This document shows positions 24,159 through 32,737 of a DNA stretch of 56,442 nucleotides, piece after piece; positions within the stretch are counted from its first letter, which is position 1, and every line of letters starts with the position of its first letter. The position numbers and the translations under genes are program-made. This DNA comes from a virus, in the IMG/VR virus record IMGVR_UViG_3300022866_000008, positions 1-56,442 of that record; one strand, given 5' to 3'. The notes beneath the pieces were generated by a model, which ran no database searches, was not told the origin of the DNA, and saw only the letters and a program-made list of their open reading frames with translations.

Positions 24159-24166
24159 GATAAGTA
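24159..24166 (+). promoter_or_regulatory. Late promoter element variant abutting the Nudix gene start
   Basis: The plus strand reads GATAAGTA, five bases, then ATG at 24172, with no Shine-Dalgarno sequence. Confidence 0.5.
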
Positions 24167-24171
24167 TTGGT

Positions 24172-24549
24172 ATGCAACAGCGTGCCGGATTACTATTCTT
24201 AGCAAAAACAACAGGTAGGGTACTTCTTATATTAGAAGAATCTAAATGGACAGTTCCTACCTTCCCTCGTAGCCGATCGCTCCTAGAAGATGCTGATGTA
24301 TTATTAGACAGGTATTCTAAAGGACGTATTTTGCCTATTGAATTGTACCTATCAGAAGACCGGGGATTTGAATATGGTACGTATGTTTGTCTCGTTGATG
24401 AAGAATTTTTAACAACTGCTGCCTCAACTATTGCTTGGAGTAACCTAGAATATTTGCCTAAGCAATTACATACTGGATTAAAAATTACATTAAATAATTC
24501 AGTTATAAGAACTAAAATTGAAACTATATTGGAGTTAGAAAAATGTTAG
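24172..24549 (+). CDS. Nudix-fold-like protein with degenerate Nudix box
   Basis: The 125-residue protein opens with a Nudix-like strand pattern, QRAGLLFLAKTTGRVLLILEE, as in phage Nudix hydrolases. The catalytic box GX5EX7REUXEEXGU is absent: where it should be, the sequence is PRSRSLLEDADVLLDRYSKGR. The later strand region (YVCLVDEEF) and an SNLEYLPKQLHTGLK end fit the fold. It may bind a nucleotide or protein without hydrolysis. It is on the plus strand, overlaps the next gene by 7 bases and is divergent from the fibre gene. Confidence 0.5.
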   Translation: MQQRAGLLFLAKTTGRVLLILEESKWTVPTFPRSRSLLEDADVLLDRYSKGRILPIELYLSEDRGFEYGTYVCLVDEEFLTTAASTIAWSNLEYLPKQLHTGLKITLNNSVIRTKIETILELEKC

Positions 24550-24815
24550 AAATACTTAAATCTGAAAGATTTCAAGAAGAATATAAAATGTATCAAGCTA
24601 GTATTGATGCTATAGCTAATAGTGATATTCGAGCACAAGCAGAGATATTACTTAAAAGTTTAGTTAACGAAGTGAGAAAACTTGATAATCAACATCAAGA
24701 AATGTTTTCCGGTAATCAAATTCCTATGGCGCTAGGAGACTCTAGATTGGGGATTACTCAGTTACGGAAAAAACTTGATGTTCTTTGTAAAGAGTTGAAA
24801 ACTTTAAAAAAATAA
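24543..24815 (+). CDS. Small helical protein, unknown
   Basis: The 90-residue protein is almost entirely helical and charged, with heptad-like leucines (ILLKSLVNEVRKLD, LRKKLDVLCKELKTL), so a coiled coil is likely. It overlaps the Nudix-like gene and is convergent with the oxygenase gene, 17 bases away. No family is recognised. Stop-start overlap suggests it is co-expressed with the Nudix-like protein. Confidence 0.65.
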   Translation: MLEILKSERFQEEYKMYQASIDAIANSDIRAQAEILLKSLVNEVRKLDNQHQEMFSGNQIPMALGDSRLGITQLRKKLDVLCKELKTLKK

Positions 24816-24832
24816 TATGCTTATTTGATCTA

Positions 24833-25444
24833 CTAATATAAGTTACCTTGTCTTGTTATTACTATGTTTGATGCAAACACAACTCTCGATTCAGTTGTTT
24901 GATTATAGAATACATAATGTTCGAGGCATGATGGAAATATTATTAATATTCCCTCTTCCATTGGTGGCTTATATACATTCGGATATTGATCTAGTGGGTC
25001 CAATTCTAAATATTTCAAATGATTCGATAGATTAGGAGTCCTAAAAACAAGCTGGCCCGAATTCAAATTAGGTTGTTTTAATATCGCTATACATGAAAAT
25101 GCTGGTACATTAGTTGTTATATGATTATGCAATTGTTGGTGATCGTATTGATTATGAACATTATACCATGTATCTATTTCAACTTTATACGGAAATTGAA
25201 ACATAAAAGAATCTATGTAGGACTGAATGTAAGGTCCAGGTAGTACTGTATCATTCCATTTTTTAAAGAATTCAGCATCGCACCAGCGTTGAGATGCATT
25301 TTTAGAAATTCTACTTTCATCGCCTTTGTATTCATCTTCTTCTCCATTTAGTATTAATGGAAGATAATGATCTTGTAGCGTTTTTAGATCTACAGGATTC
25401 AATCGAGAAATGCTTATTGGGTATCCTTCAAGTTGTATTTTCAT
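24833..25444 (-). CDS. 2OG-Fe(II) oxygenase-like protein
   Basis: The 203-residue protein shows the double-stranded beta-helix pattern: LHNHIT gives candidate iron ligands H106/H108, the distal histidine is H176 (SCLEHYV), and R187 (ESRVVFASNI) would bind 2-oxoglutarate. This matches the TIGR02466-like oxygenases common in aquatic T4-like phages. It would hydroxylate an unknown substrate using iron, oxygen and 2-oxoglutarate. It is the last gene of a tightly coupled late operon and is joined to the SGNH gene by TAATG. Confidence 0.72.
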   Translation of the reverse strand: MKIQLEGYPISISRLNPVDLKTLQDHYLPLILNGEEDEYKGDESRISKNASQRWCDAEFFKKWNDTVLPGPYIQSYIDSFMFQFPYKVEIDTWYNVHNQYDHQQLHNHITTNVPAFSCIAILKQPNLNSGQLVFRTPNLSNHLKYLELDPLDQYPNVYKPPMEEGILIIFPSCLEHYVFYNQTTESRVVFASNIVITRQGNLY

Positions 25445-26169
25445 TAGATATTGTCTTTGGTGTACAAGCCAGTTTTAAAATTACTTGTGAGATCTACAGT
25501 ATTACCAGTGTTAAAGAAGTCAATTACTTTGTCTGCTAAAATTTTATGATTAACTTCTGAAAAGTGATTAAAACGCAGGTCGCCAGTTGCTGCACGATAT
25601 ATCGCAGCCGTTTCATCGTAGTCAAACTCAGAGCTTGAAGTGTTAAACATAGTGCCTTCTACTCCTGTAACGGAGTGAAACCCTGGTAGAATCAAACATC
25701 GAACACCTTGCTGTGCATATAGTTTAGTTCTAAAAGTTATCGCATCAAGAATTGCATCATAGTGTATTAAAAGGCGGTGATCGGAATATAAATATTTTTT
25801 ATACATTTCTAATGCTTCGGCTTGTTCTTTTGTAACATGAATTCCGGGCACAAATTTTGCATTTAGGAAGTTTCCCATGTCTGGGTTATCTTCAAAGAAC
25901 CATTCTCTGTAATAAGAAGTAAGTTGTATTATAACATAGTCACCACTTTTAAATGACGGTTCACGACTTCTTAGGGTATGGAAAATATACTCATTGGCAC
26001 AGCCAGCTACAGCGTCATTTATATAATCGCTATCTCCAGTAAAACTTTCAAAAACAATATCGGTCCAATTCTTTTCTAAAGGCATGAACGTTACCGGGCC
26101 GTTAATCCCAATAACTTCATCCTTATGAGCATTGGGTAAACTAAAACTGTCGCCGAAAATATATAACAT
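25444..26169 (-). CDS. SGNH/GDSL-family hydrolase-like protein
   Basis: The 241-residue protein begins LYIFGDSFS with the catalytic serine of the GDS motif at residue 8. An AVAGCANEY block with Gly/Asn may supply the oxyanion hole, and a C-terminal DLRFNHFSEVNH supplies the Asp/His pair near 197-208. SGNH enzymes deacylate lipids or sugars, and some acylate glycans. Phage copies often sit with glycan or fibre genes. Coupling is tight on both sides (TAATG each). Substrate unknown; sugar O-acyl removal fits the operon. Confidence 0.7.
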   Translation of the reverse strand: MLYIFGDSFSLPNAHKDEVIGINGPVTFMPLEKNWTDIVFESFTGDSDYINDAVAGCANEYIFHTLRSREPSFKSGDYVIIQLTSYYREWFFEDNPDMGNFLNAKFVPGIHVTKEQAEALEMYKKYLYSDHRLLIHYDAILDAITFRTKLYAQQGVRCLILPGFHSVTGVEGTMFNTSSSEFDYDETAAIYRAATGDLRFNHFSEVNHKILADKVIDFFNTGNTVDLTSNFKTGLYTKDNI

Positions 26170-26798
26170 TAATTAGTTGCTCCGGTTTCTAATAAAATAT
26201 TGAAAGATAAACTAATACGATCTTCATTAGTTTTATTTTCATCAACGCTATGATCTAAATAGCCTGGCCACATACTTATTCTGCCTTGATCCGGAGAGAA
26301 TGCGTTTTCATGAGCATATGAACTTCCGATTGGATTACATTTTAATGCTTTAAGCGCATTTTTAAAAACTATATCACCATCTTGACCATTTGTCTTGAAC
26401 CAATATACTCCGCTAATATGACTGGTCCCGTGATCATGAAGATGAACATACTGACCGGGTTTGGTTAGTGTTAGCCATGAGGATTCAATTGCAGGCTTAT
26501 AAAGAGGTTTAACATTCATCATTCTCATATAATTGAGACAATTATGCATAATACATGACGTAACTGCCCTCATTTCTTCGACTCGTAAAATAGACTCTCC
26601 AAAATTACCTTTATTAGACAGACAATTGGTGTTAGAATTCCAATGTGGATTTTGCCCCCATTGATCTTCTAAATAAAGTTTATCAACTACAGTTTGCAAT
26701 TCGGTTTGTATCTCAGCATATTCCCTATTTTCTGTTTTATAGGTATAAAAAGGCGTAGGAAATAACGAATAAATTTTAGCTTCATTTTCGTTGTTCAT
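26169..26798 (-). CDS. 2OG-Fe(II) oxygenase (TIGR02466-like)
   Basis: The 209-residue protein has a clear fold signature: VHLHDHGTSHISGVYWF gives H121 and H123, a GRISMWPGYLDHSV segment gives H183, and R194 (EDRISLSFNI) is the 2-oxoglutarate arginine. The N-terminal IYSLFPTPFYTY is typical of this phage family. It is predicted to hydroxylate an unknown substrate. It lies between the SGNH gene (TAATG overlap) and the DUF6445-like gene. Of the three oxygenases here, this is the most canonical. Confidence 0.85.
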   Translation of the reverse strand: MNNENEAKIYSLFPTPFYTYKTENREYAEIQTELQTVVDKLYLEDQWGQNPHWNSNTNCLSNKGNFGESILRVEEMRAVTSCIMHNCLNYMRMMNVKPLYKPAIESSWLTLTKPGQYVHLHDHGTSHISGVYWFKTNGQDGDIVFKNALKALKCNPIGSSYAHENAFSPDQGRISMWPGYLDHSVDENKTNEDRISLSFNILLETGATN

Positions 26799-26812
26799 AT
26801 TTTATTCCGTAT

Positions 26813-27403
26813 TTAAATAAACATCATTTGATTAATTCTATAAGAATCGCCAACAAACCAATCAGGTTGCATTACTGCTGTATGTACATCAGTCTGTCTA
26901 TATAATACTAATCTATTAAACATCATTTCTGCATAACCTAGTTCCTGCCCGTTTTCAGAATAGAACGCAGTGCCGCCGCGTGATTCGTTGTTGTAATTTA
27001 AATATATCGATGCTGCAAATCTTCCAGGATTTGCACTATCTCGATGAGGCGTTGGCTGGTCTTGTCCTTGCATTACATTTACTAAAAATGGCATGAAATT
27101 AAACGCTTCACGTATATCGTTACTAGTCTTTCGAGGACCATCATTAAAATTCTCATTGATTAATTTAACAAATGTTTCTGCTAACCCTGTTAGATTAATT
27201 CCAAGACTGATTGATAATCCTGGGTAAGTATTTCTAATCATGCTTTTTGATGCAGGAATAGAAAGGGTCAATTCTCTAATCTTTTCAGGATTAACATAAA
27301 AGTCATCAACAATAACGCATTTGGAATCGCCTAATTGATGTACACATACTTTAAAATTAGGATTGATTGCAAATATGTCGCATTCATTTATTTTTTTAAT
27401 CAT
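26813..27403 (-). CDS. DUF6445-like protein, probable 2OG-Fe oxygenase relative
   Basis: The 196-residue protein contains PHRDS (H120, D122), AASIYLNYN, RGGTAFY, and RQTDVHTAV (H174) followed by SYRINQMMF (R189). The HxD...H plus Arg order is the non-haem iron and 2-oxoglutarate pattern, and the wording matches the DUF6445 family. Function of that family is not known to me. Its ATG overlaps the carbamoyltransferase stop (ATGA), so the enzymes are made together. Confidence 0.7.
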   Translation of the reverse strand: MIKKINECDIFAINPNFKVCVHQLGDSKCVIVDDFYVNPEKIRELTLSIPASKSMIRNTYPGLSISLGINLTGLAETFVKLINENFNDGPRKTSNDIREAFNFMPFLVNVMQGQDQPTPHRDSANPGRFAASIYLNYNNESRGGTAFYSENGQELGYAEMMFNRLVLYRQTDVHTAVMQPDWFVGDSYRINQMMFI

Positions 27404-29211
27404 GCTCTAGCATTATGCTCAATCTCTACCAGCATTCTAACTGCCGGGAAATAGATGTAATTAATTCCGGAATTATACAGAGTACGCATAGCATCGTCAA
27501 TAGTTTCAACTAATGGCTCACCGCCTAAATTAAAACTAGTATTAAACAATGCAGGAACTCCTGTTTGATTTTTAAATTCTTTAATTAAATTATACCAATG
27601 AAAGTTTTGCTCTTCAGTTACAGTTTGAATTCTACATGTACCATCGATGTGTATAACTGCTGGAATCTTTTCTTCTATTCCCGGCTGACAATTAACAGCA
27701 TACATCATCGAAGGAGAATCTTCCATGCCTCTTAGATCGAACCAATCATGCACATCGTCCTGTAGTACAGATGCAGCAAATGGTCTAAAGTATTCTCGCT
27801 TCTTAATTAAATTAACAAAATCTTTACCATCTGTAAATGTTGGATCAAACATCAGTGATCGATTGCCTAATGCACGCGGTCCGTTTTCACATCTTTCTTG
27901 AAATAATGCTACAATGTTCTTTGATCGGATAGTATTAATAATATCTTTGTAATCAACATCTAGTGTTACGCTTCCGCCGTATTTGCTTGCAGTCTCTATC
28001 ACTGCATCTTCAGTAATGCGCTGCACTGGCCCAAGATATAGTCCTTCGTCTTTAGCTCTAATTTTCCTATCTTGTGTAACTTTATAGTAATGATAAAGTG
28101 CTGCACCCATTGCGGTGCCAGCATCGCTTGATATTGGCTCAACATATATCTTTACGCCTTTTGGTAAGTGCTGTAGATAGAAATAGTTAGCTACGCAATT
28201 TAAAGCATATCCTCCGCTAATAACAATATTTTTATTGCCAGTACGTTCAATTGATTTTAGAATTAAGTCTAGCACCAATTGCTGAGATTCAGTTTGAACA
28301 TTGTACGCCATATTTCTTCTAGAGGACAATAGCGTTACATCTTCTGCATTAGCTTCAAGCATTTGTTGTTCGTAACGCTGCCTCTGTTGTTGATCAGTAG
28401 GGTCTGTTACTGCTCTATGAATTACTGTTGGATTATGTAGCCTATCATCTAGCTCGTCGTATAGTTCTTCATTGACCAATGCTCCATTGGGATAGGTTGG
28501 TACGATTAAATTCTTATTTGCACCAATTTTTTCATAAATCTTTGGTGCTTTATTTGGTTCACCGTATGGGAATAGTCCCATAGTTTTACCTGCTTCGATT
28601 GAATGCCACCCGCAAAATCTAGTAACGGCTTCGTATGCTTTAACAATGCCTGCTCTATCACTAATTACAACTTCACATCCGTTATGGTGAATCTCAGTTG
28701 CCCACGGTCCGTTTCCAGCACAGTGTTTATACACTTCTGTAAACACTGAAGGATATGATACGTCATATATACTTTCTACTTCCCACATTGTGTCGCCATC
28801 GTGACGTTTAATAAAAGTGCCAGCACCATCTACAATAATAGCACTTGCTTTATCAAACCCAGATCTATAAAATGCACATGCAGCATGATTTCTATGATGT
28901 TGATCATGGTACTCAGCTACTTGTGTACTAACATCATCAATCAGCCCAACTTTTCTTGCTAGAGAAGAATAAATATTTTCACCAGTGTAATCAACTCTTG
29001 CATTACATTCATCAGTGTGTGAAATTACCAAATAATCAATTTTATCAGTATAGTCAAGTATTTTTAAAATGCTAGCAAACGGGCCGCCGTCATACTTCTG
29101 TCGAGTTAATCTTTCTTCTTCGATAGCAAATACAATTTCTCCATCTTTTAAAAGACAAACTCCTGCATTATGTCCTCGAGCAATACCTGCGATATAACCT
29201 GTTTTTTGCAT
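27400..29211 (-). CDS. NodU/CmcH/TobZ-type carbamoyltransferase
   Basis: The 603-residue protein has the two-domain family plan. The N-terminal Kae1-like domain has HNAGVCLLKDGEIVFAIEEER near 15, HHRNHAACAFY with metal-binding histidines near 105, and IIVDGAG near 130. The C-terminal domain has RCENGPRALGNRSL near 440 and FNTSFNLGGEPLVET near 560. The family makes carbamoyl-adenylate from carbamoyl phosphate and ATP and transfers carbamoyl to a hydroxyl of a sugar or other acceptor. I chose the ATG at 29211 because AAGGA sits 8 bases upstream; an ATG at 29229 lacks one. Partners are a GT9-like enzyme upstream and oxygenases downstream. Confidence 0.92.
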   Translation of the reverse strand: MQKTGYIAGIARGHNAGVCLLKDGEIVFAIEEERLTRQKYDGGPFASILKILDYTDKIDYLVISHTDECNARVDYTGENIYSSLARKVGLIDDVSTQVAEYHDQHHRNHAACAFYRSGFDKASAIIVDGAGTFIKRHDGDTMWEVESIYDVSYPSVFTEVYKHCAGNGPWATEIHHNGCEVVISDRAGIVKAYEAVTRFCGWHSIEAGKTMGLFPYGEPNKAPKIYEKIGANKNLIVPTYPNGALVNEELYDELDDRLHNPTVIHRAVTDPTDQQQRQRYEQQMLEANAEDVTLLSSRRNMAYNVQTESQQLVLDLILKSIERTGNKNIVISGGYALNCVANYFYLQHLPKGVKIYVEPISSDAGTAMGAALYHYYKVTQDRKIRAKDEGLYLGPVQRITEDAVIETASKYGGSVTLDVDYKDIINTIRSKNIVALFQERCENGPRALGNRSLMFDPTFTDGKDFVNLIKKREYFRPFAASVLQDDVHDWFDLRGMEDSPSMMYAVNCQPGIEEKIPAVIHIDGTCRIQTVTEEQNFHWYNLIKEFKNQTGVPALFNTSFNLGGEPLVETIDDAMRTLYNSGINYIYFPAVRMLVEIEHNARA

Positions 29212-29234
29212 TATTTTTCCTTGTAGCATTTATT

Positions 29235-30221
29235 TTAAGAACAACCGGGAGTAGAACAACCAGCAAGTTGTTTAGGTTCAGTATATGTACTGGTAGTTTT
29301 ACTTAAAGTAGTTTTAATTCCTTTAGTAAGTGTCTTGATAGTTTCGTCATTAAGTTTCATTAAATTTTCGTTATGCCTATCAATTCTAATATCTACTACA
29401 ACTCTTATTGGAGAATATCGTCTTTCGTCTTTGCCATTATCTAGTATCGTAAGTGTACTGCTACTAGGATACGAAATATTTTCTGGGAATGTGCTGCCTA
29501 TAACCACTGTACCTGGTTTGTTTAGAGCATGTGCAATATGCTGTCCAACTGAGTCGCAACCTAAAAAATAATCAGCAGCATTAACAATTCCGGTCCATTG
29601 TAATAGGCTAACACTCTCCGGAACCATTACTCCTAATGCTTTATTTGTAGGAATTTTTAACTCGCTCATCATTATAACGGCGTAATTTTTATTCAGTTCT
29701 TCGAGTATTTTTATAATATCGTCAACTTCAAATGATCTACCACTTTCGTCAATTATAACATCGCCTTGTATTCTAGCTGTAGATCCGAATGGTTGAAATA
29801 TTACTACTTGTTGCTTTTTAAAATGATTCCTAGCTTCATTAACTAGTTCGTTTGATGTTACAATGTCTTTTTTACCAATAAAGATATTGTATTCTTTTGT
29901 TTCTGGAATAGTTTCGGGCGGAACGTCGTAGTTAATCAACATATCAAATGCTTGGACAAGATTGCATCGTTGAGTAAAGTATGCGTTTAGTTTGTACGGT
30001 TCGGGAGTAATTATTTCTCTGTCTTTTAATTTTTCAAAAAGATTCGGGTCGTTAGCAGGATGTACATTACTTGCTAAGATTTTGCTAGTTAAATATAAAT
30101 CGATCCAACCTTCGACAATAATAACTACAGTCGGATCGATATGTTTGACGTAATATTCTAGTGCGGGAATTGCACATAGTACTCTGCCTGCGCCGCCATT
30201 TATAAAAAATGCTTTTTTCAT
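29235..30221 (-). CDS. GT9-like (heptosyltransferase-type) glycosyltransferase
   Basis: The 328-residue protein has a GT-B layout: FFINGGAGRVLCAIPAL at the N-terminus (the GDxxxx-P loop of heptosyltransferases) and a C-terminal donor half with VVIFQPFGSTAR and AADYFLGCDSVGQHIAHAL, the GxDSG..H-like GT9 motif. It ends in an odd Cys pair, GCSTPGCS. It likely transfers a sugar to a glycan. An AAAGG ribosome site is present. It is the first gene of the late operon that holds carbamoyltransferase, oxygenases and the SGNH hydrolase. Confidence 0.7.
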   Translation of the reverse strand: MKKAFFINGGAGRVLCAIPALEYYVKHIDPTVVIIVEGWIDLYLTSKILASNVHPANDPNLFEKLKDREIITPEPYKLNAYFTQRCNLVQAFDMLINYDVPPETIPETKEYNIFIGKKDIVTSNELVNEARNHFKKQQVVIFQPFGSTARIQGDVIIDESGRSFEVDDIIKILEELNKNYAVIMMSELKIPTNKALGVMVPESVSLLQWTGIVNAADYFLGCDSVGQHIAHALNKPGTVVIGSTFPENISYPSSSTLTILDNGKDERRYSPIRVVVDIRIDRHNENLMKLNDETIKTLTKGIKTTLSKTTSTYTEPKQLAGCSTPGCS

Positions 30222-30257
30222 TAATATTACAACCTTTGATAACTCATCGTATTATAA

Positions 30258-30265
30258 TATTTATT
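30258..30265 (-). promoter_or_regulatory. Late promoter element for the modification-enzyme operon
   Basis: The minus strand reads AATAAATA 36 bases before the GT9-like ATG at 30221, with an AAAGG site in the leader. It implies the enzyme set 24833-30221 is expressed late, with virion genes. Confidence 0.55.
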
Positions 30266-30337
30266 GTGAAGTATGTACCTCTAAGAACAATGTGGCTGTT
30301 AAGTATTGTGCCGTTTCCAGCATAATACTATTTAAGA

Positions 30338-31054
30338 TTACTTAACGCCAGCAGGTAGCTGTGACAATGCATCATTGTCTATATCAGTTCTATCAGCAAT
30401 TCTAATAACATCAACGTATGGGTCATTAAATTCCATATCAACAGAGTCATCGGGGCTCATTGGAAATCTTATTAGGTAGCCTGGAACTCCTGCCCAATCT
30501 GCTGGCAAATCTCTAAGTTTTTGTCTGTATGTCATCCATTGTTCTTTTAATGCAGCAGGCATATCTGATGCAAGTCTACCGTCACTAGCTGCTAATAGTG
30601 AGTTTCTTTCAATTTTAGTAAACTCTATTGACCTATCTCGTAGGTACTCAAAGAACGAAAGAGGTGCAGTATAGTCGCTATCTACAGTCTCTCTATTGTA
30701 AACTATTCTAACATCGGACGGATCTACAACTGTAGCATTTGCCGCATCAGCTGGGCCAACTGCAACTTCGTAAATTTTTGGCTTGTCGAATCCGCTGTGT
30801 ATTAATCCAATTCTAATACAGTTTTCGTCAGTGTCTGCTTTTAAGATCTCTCTTTTAAGATCCAATGGCAGCGGTTGTGCTGGCTCATTTTCTGCTTCCC
30901 ACGATTGTGTAACCCGGCCGGTATCTTTACTAATCCAAAGTATCAATTCGGCTGGACCGTTGTACAACTGTGTACTAGTTTTACCCAACGTAGTTGCAGT
31001 TGAGTACATTTCATCTGGTACGCTATATGTTAGCATTTTAGTTATTTTTGCCAT
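30338..31054 (-). CDS. Putative fibre assembly chaperone or fibre-associated protein
   Basis: The 238-residue protein has a mixed N-terminal domain (TKMLTYSVPDEMYS) and a C-terminal half with QWMTYRQKLRDLPADW near 185, a motif typical of tail-fibre assembly (TAP-like/DUF4376) proteins. It is the last gene of the adhesin operon, directly after the Cys-rich adhesins (10-base gap), where fibre chaperones usually sit. The start has AAGGAG. Whether it is a chaperone or a virion component cannot be decided from sequence. Confidence 0.5.
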   Translation of the reverse strand: MAKITKMLTYSVPDEMYSTATTLGKTSTQLYNGPAELILWISKDTGRVTQSWEAENEPAQPLPLDLKREILKADTDENCIRIGLIHSGFDKPKIYEVAVGPADAANATVVDPSDVRIVYNRETVDSDYTAPLSFFEYLRDRSIEFTKIERNSLLAASDGRLASDMPAALKEQWMTYRQKLRDLPADWAGVPGYLIRFPMSPDDSVDMEFNDPYVDVIRIADRTDIDNDALSQLPAGVK

Positions 31055-31064
31055 TTTATTCTCC

Positions 31065-31892
31065 TTAACTATACGTTATTTTAACTAGGCCGCCGGCGCC
31101 AAAACTACCCCAACATGCACTTGATGAGTCAGTTGCGTGTCCCGCGCCCCCGCCACCTGGGAACGCCGCGTGTGCAGAGCAACAGGCTAAGTTCCCAACA
31201 CATCGATGTTTTCCGCCTATGCCATGAGGAGCAGTAAATGGTCCACTTGGTCCACCTGCTACTGAGAATGCATCTGCACAACAGTTATACTGCCTGTTAA
31301 ATGATCCCGTAGTTCCTCTAAATTCAATATCGCCGCCATAAGTTGGTGAGTTGCAGCTATGGTTGACCCAACCTGCGTTGTAGTTACCTCTGTCACATTG
31401 AGTATTACCAATATGACAGTTATAACAGTTTGATGTCATATCCCAGCTAGTTGAGCCGCCCATGCCGCCAATTGCACAGAAATTACTTAGGCCAGTTCCC
31501 TGAACCCAACTAGTACATCCATGACGGCAGTTCATGTTACATGAACAGCAGCAGCTACAGTTTGACGAACCAGCAGCACACACAGTATACCCAGTACCAT
31601 CTCCAAATCCATGCACTGATTTAGTCAATGTCTTTGCGGTATAATTGCCGCCTGCGCCTCCTACACCGTGGTCATAGTCACCACCTGAGGAGCCGCCTGG
31701 GCCGCCTCCTGATAATATTTCAAACTTTATAGAAGTAGTTCCTGCTGGGGCTATAAATTGACAGCATCTTCCGCCGTTTTCTGGCGTCCAGTTGTTTGTA
31801 TTATATACCCATATTTCTTTAACTTCAGCAATTGCGCATTGGTGCTGTCCATTAGCATATACTATACCGTTATTTGATAATTGTACTGGCAT
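31065..31892 (-). CDS. Glycine- and cysteine-rich adhesin-like protein, copy A
   Basis: The 275-residue protein has about 22 cysteines, including clusters NCSCCCSCNMNC and NCYNCHIGNTQC, within a Gly-rich framework (GGGPGGSSGGDYDHG, FPGGGGAGH). The N-terminus QLSNNGIVYANGQ resembles the start of tail-fibre tip modules. The fold may be a Gly-rich sandwich as in T-even-like adhesins, with cysteines binding metal or forming disulphides. It is a tandem paralogue of 31908-32735, offset by 843 bases. An S74 fibre lies upstream and a possible chaperone downstream. Host receptor binding is inferred. Confidence 0.65.
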   Translation of the reverse strand: MPVQLSNNGIVYANGQHQCAIAEVKEIWVYNTNNWTPENGGRCCQFIAPAGTTSIKFEILSGGGPGGSSGGDYDHGVGGAGGNYTAKTLTKSVHGFGDGTGYTVCAAGSSNCSCCCSCNMNCRHGCTSWVQGTGLSNFCAIGGMGGSTSWDMTSNCYNCHIGNTQCDRGNYNAGWVNHSCNSPTYGGDIEFRGTTGSFNRQYNCCADAFSVAGGPSGPFTAPHGIGGKHRCVGNLACCSAHAAFPGGGGAGHATDSSSACWGSFGAGGLVKITYS

Positions 31893-31907
31893 TTTTTTTA
31901 TTTCCTC

Positions 31908-32735
31908 TTAACTATATGTTATTTTAACTAGGCCGCCGGCACCAAAGCTGCCCCAACATGCATTTGATGACATTGTTGTGTGACCTGCTCCGCCGCCACC
32001 TGGATAAGCCGCATGTGCAGAACAACAGGCTAAGTTGCCAACACATGGATGCTTTCCGCCTATGCCGTGGGCAGCACTTATTGGTCCTGATGGAGAACCT
32101 GCAACTGAGAAGTGGTCTGCACAACAGCTGTACTCTCGGTTCATAGATCCAGCTGTACCTCTAAATTCCATATCGCCGCCATAAGTCGGTGAGTTGCAGG
32201 CATTTGCCTGCCAGCTAGAGTTGTATAATCCTAGATTACACTGGACATTGCCAATGTGACAGTTATAACATTGACTCATCTTGTCCCAGATCGTTGGGCC
32301 ACCCATGCCGCCAATAGCGCAGAAATTACTTAGACCTGTTCCTTGGACCCAACCTGTGCATCCATGACGGCAGTTTACGTTACACGAACAACAGCAACTA
32401 CAATCCGATGTGCCAGCGGCGCATACTGTATATGTTTGACCATCTGTAAATCCATGCACTGATTTTTGTAGTGTTTTTGCAGTATAATTGCCGCCCTGTC
32501 CGCCTATACCATAATCATAGTCGCCGCCTGATGAGCCACCTGGCCCGCCGCCTGATAGTATTTCAAACTTTATAGAAGTAGTCCCTGTAGGCACAACCCA
32601 GCCACAACATCTGCCACCATTTGCAGGCGACCAATGGTTTCCGTTATAAACATAAACTTCTATTTTTTCTTCAATCGTACACTTATGTTGATTGTTGGAA
32701 TAAATAATACCGCAATTTGATAGTTGCACTGCCAT
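31908..32735 (-). CDS. Glycine- and cysteine-rich adhesin-like protein, copy B
   Basis: This 275-residue protein matches copy A in length and nearly all cysteine positions (DCSCCCSCNVNC, QCYNCHIGNVQC) but differs at many surface-like residues, e.g. the tail near SMNREYSC and SQCYN. Both start with the QLSN-GI-Y-N-QH motif and end FGAGGLVKITYS. Equal length and conserved cysteines show duplication followed by divergence, as expected of receptor-binding proteins under host pressure. A GAGAG ribosome site is present. The 15-base spacing places both in one operon. Confidence 0.65.
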   Translation of the reverse strand: MAVQLSNCGIIYSNNQHKCTIEEKIEVYVYNGNHWSPANGGRCCGWVVPTGTTSIKFEILSGGGPGGSSGGDYDYGIGGQGGNYTAKTLQKSVHGFTDGQTYTVCAAGTSDCSCCCSCNVNCRHGCTGWVQGTGLSNFCAIGGMGGPTIWDKMSQCYNCHIGNVQCNLGLYNSSWQANACNSPTYGGDMEFRGTAGSMNREYSCCADHFSVAGSPSGPISAAHGIGGKHPCVGNLACCSAHAAYPGGGGAGHTTMSSNACWGSFGAGGLVKITYS

Positions 32736-32737
32736 TA

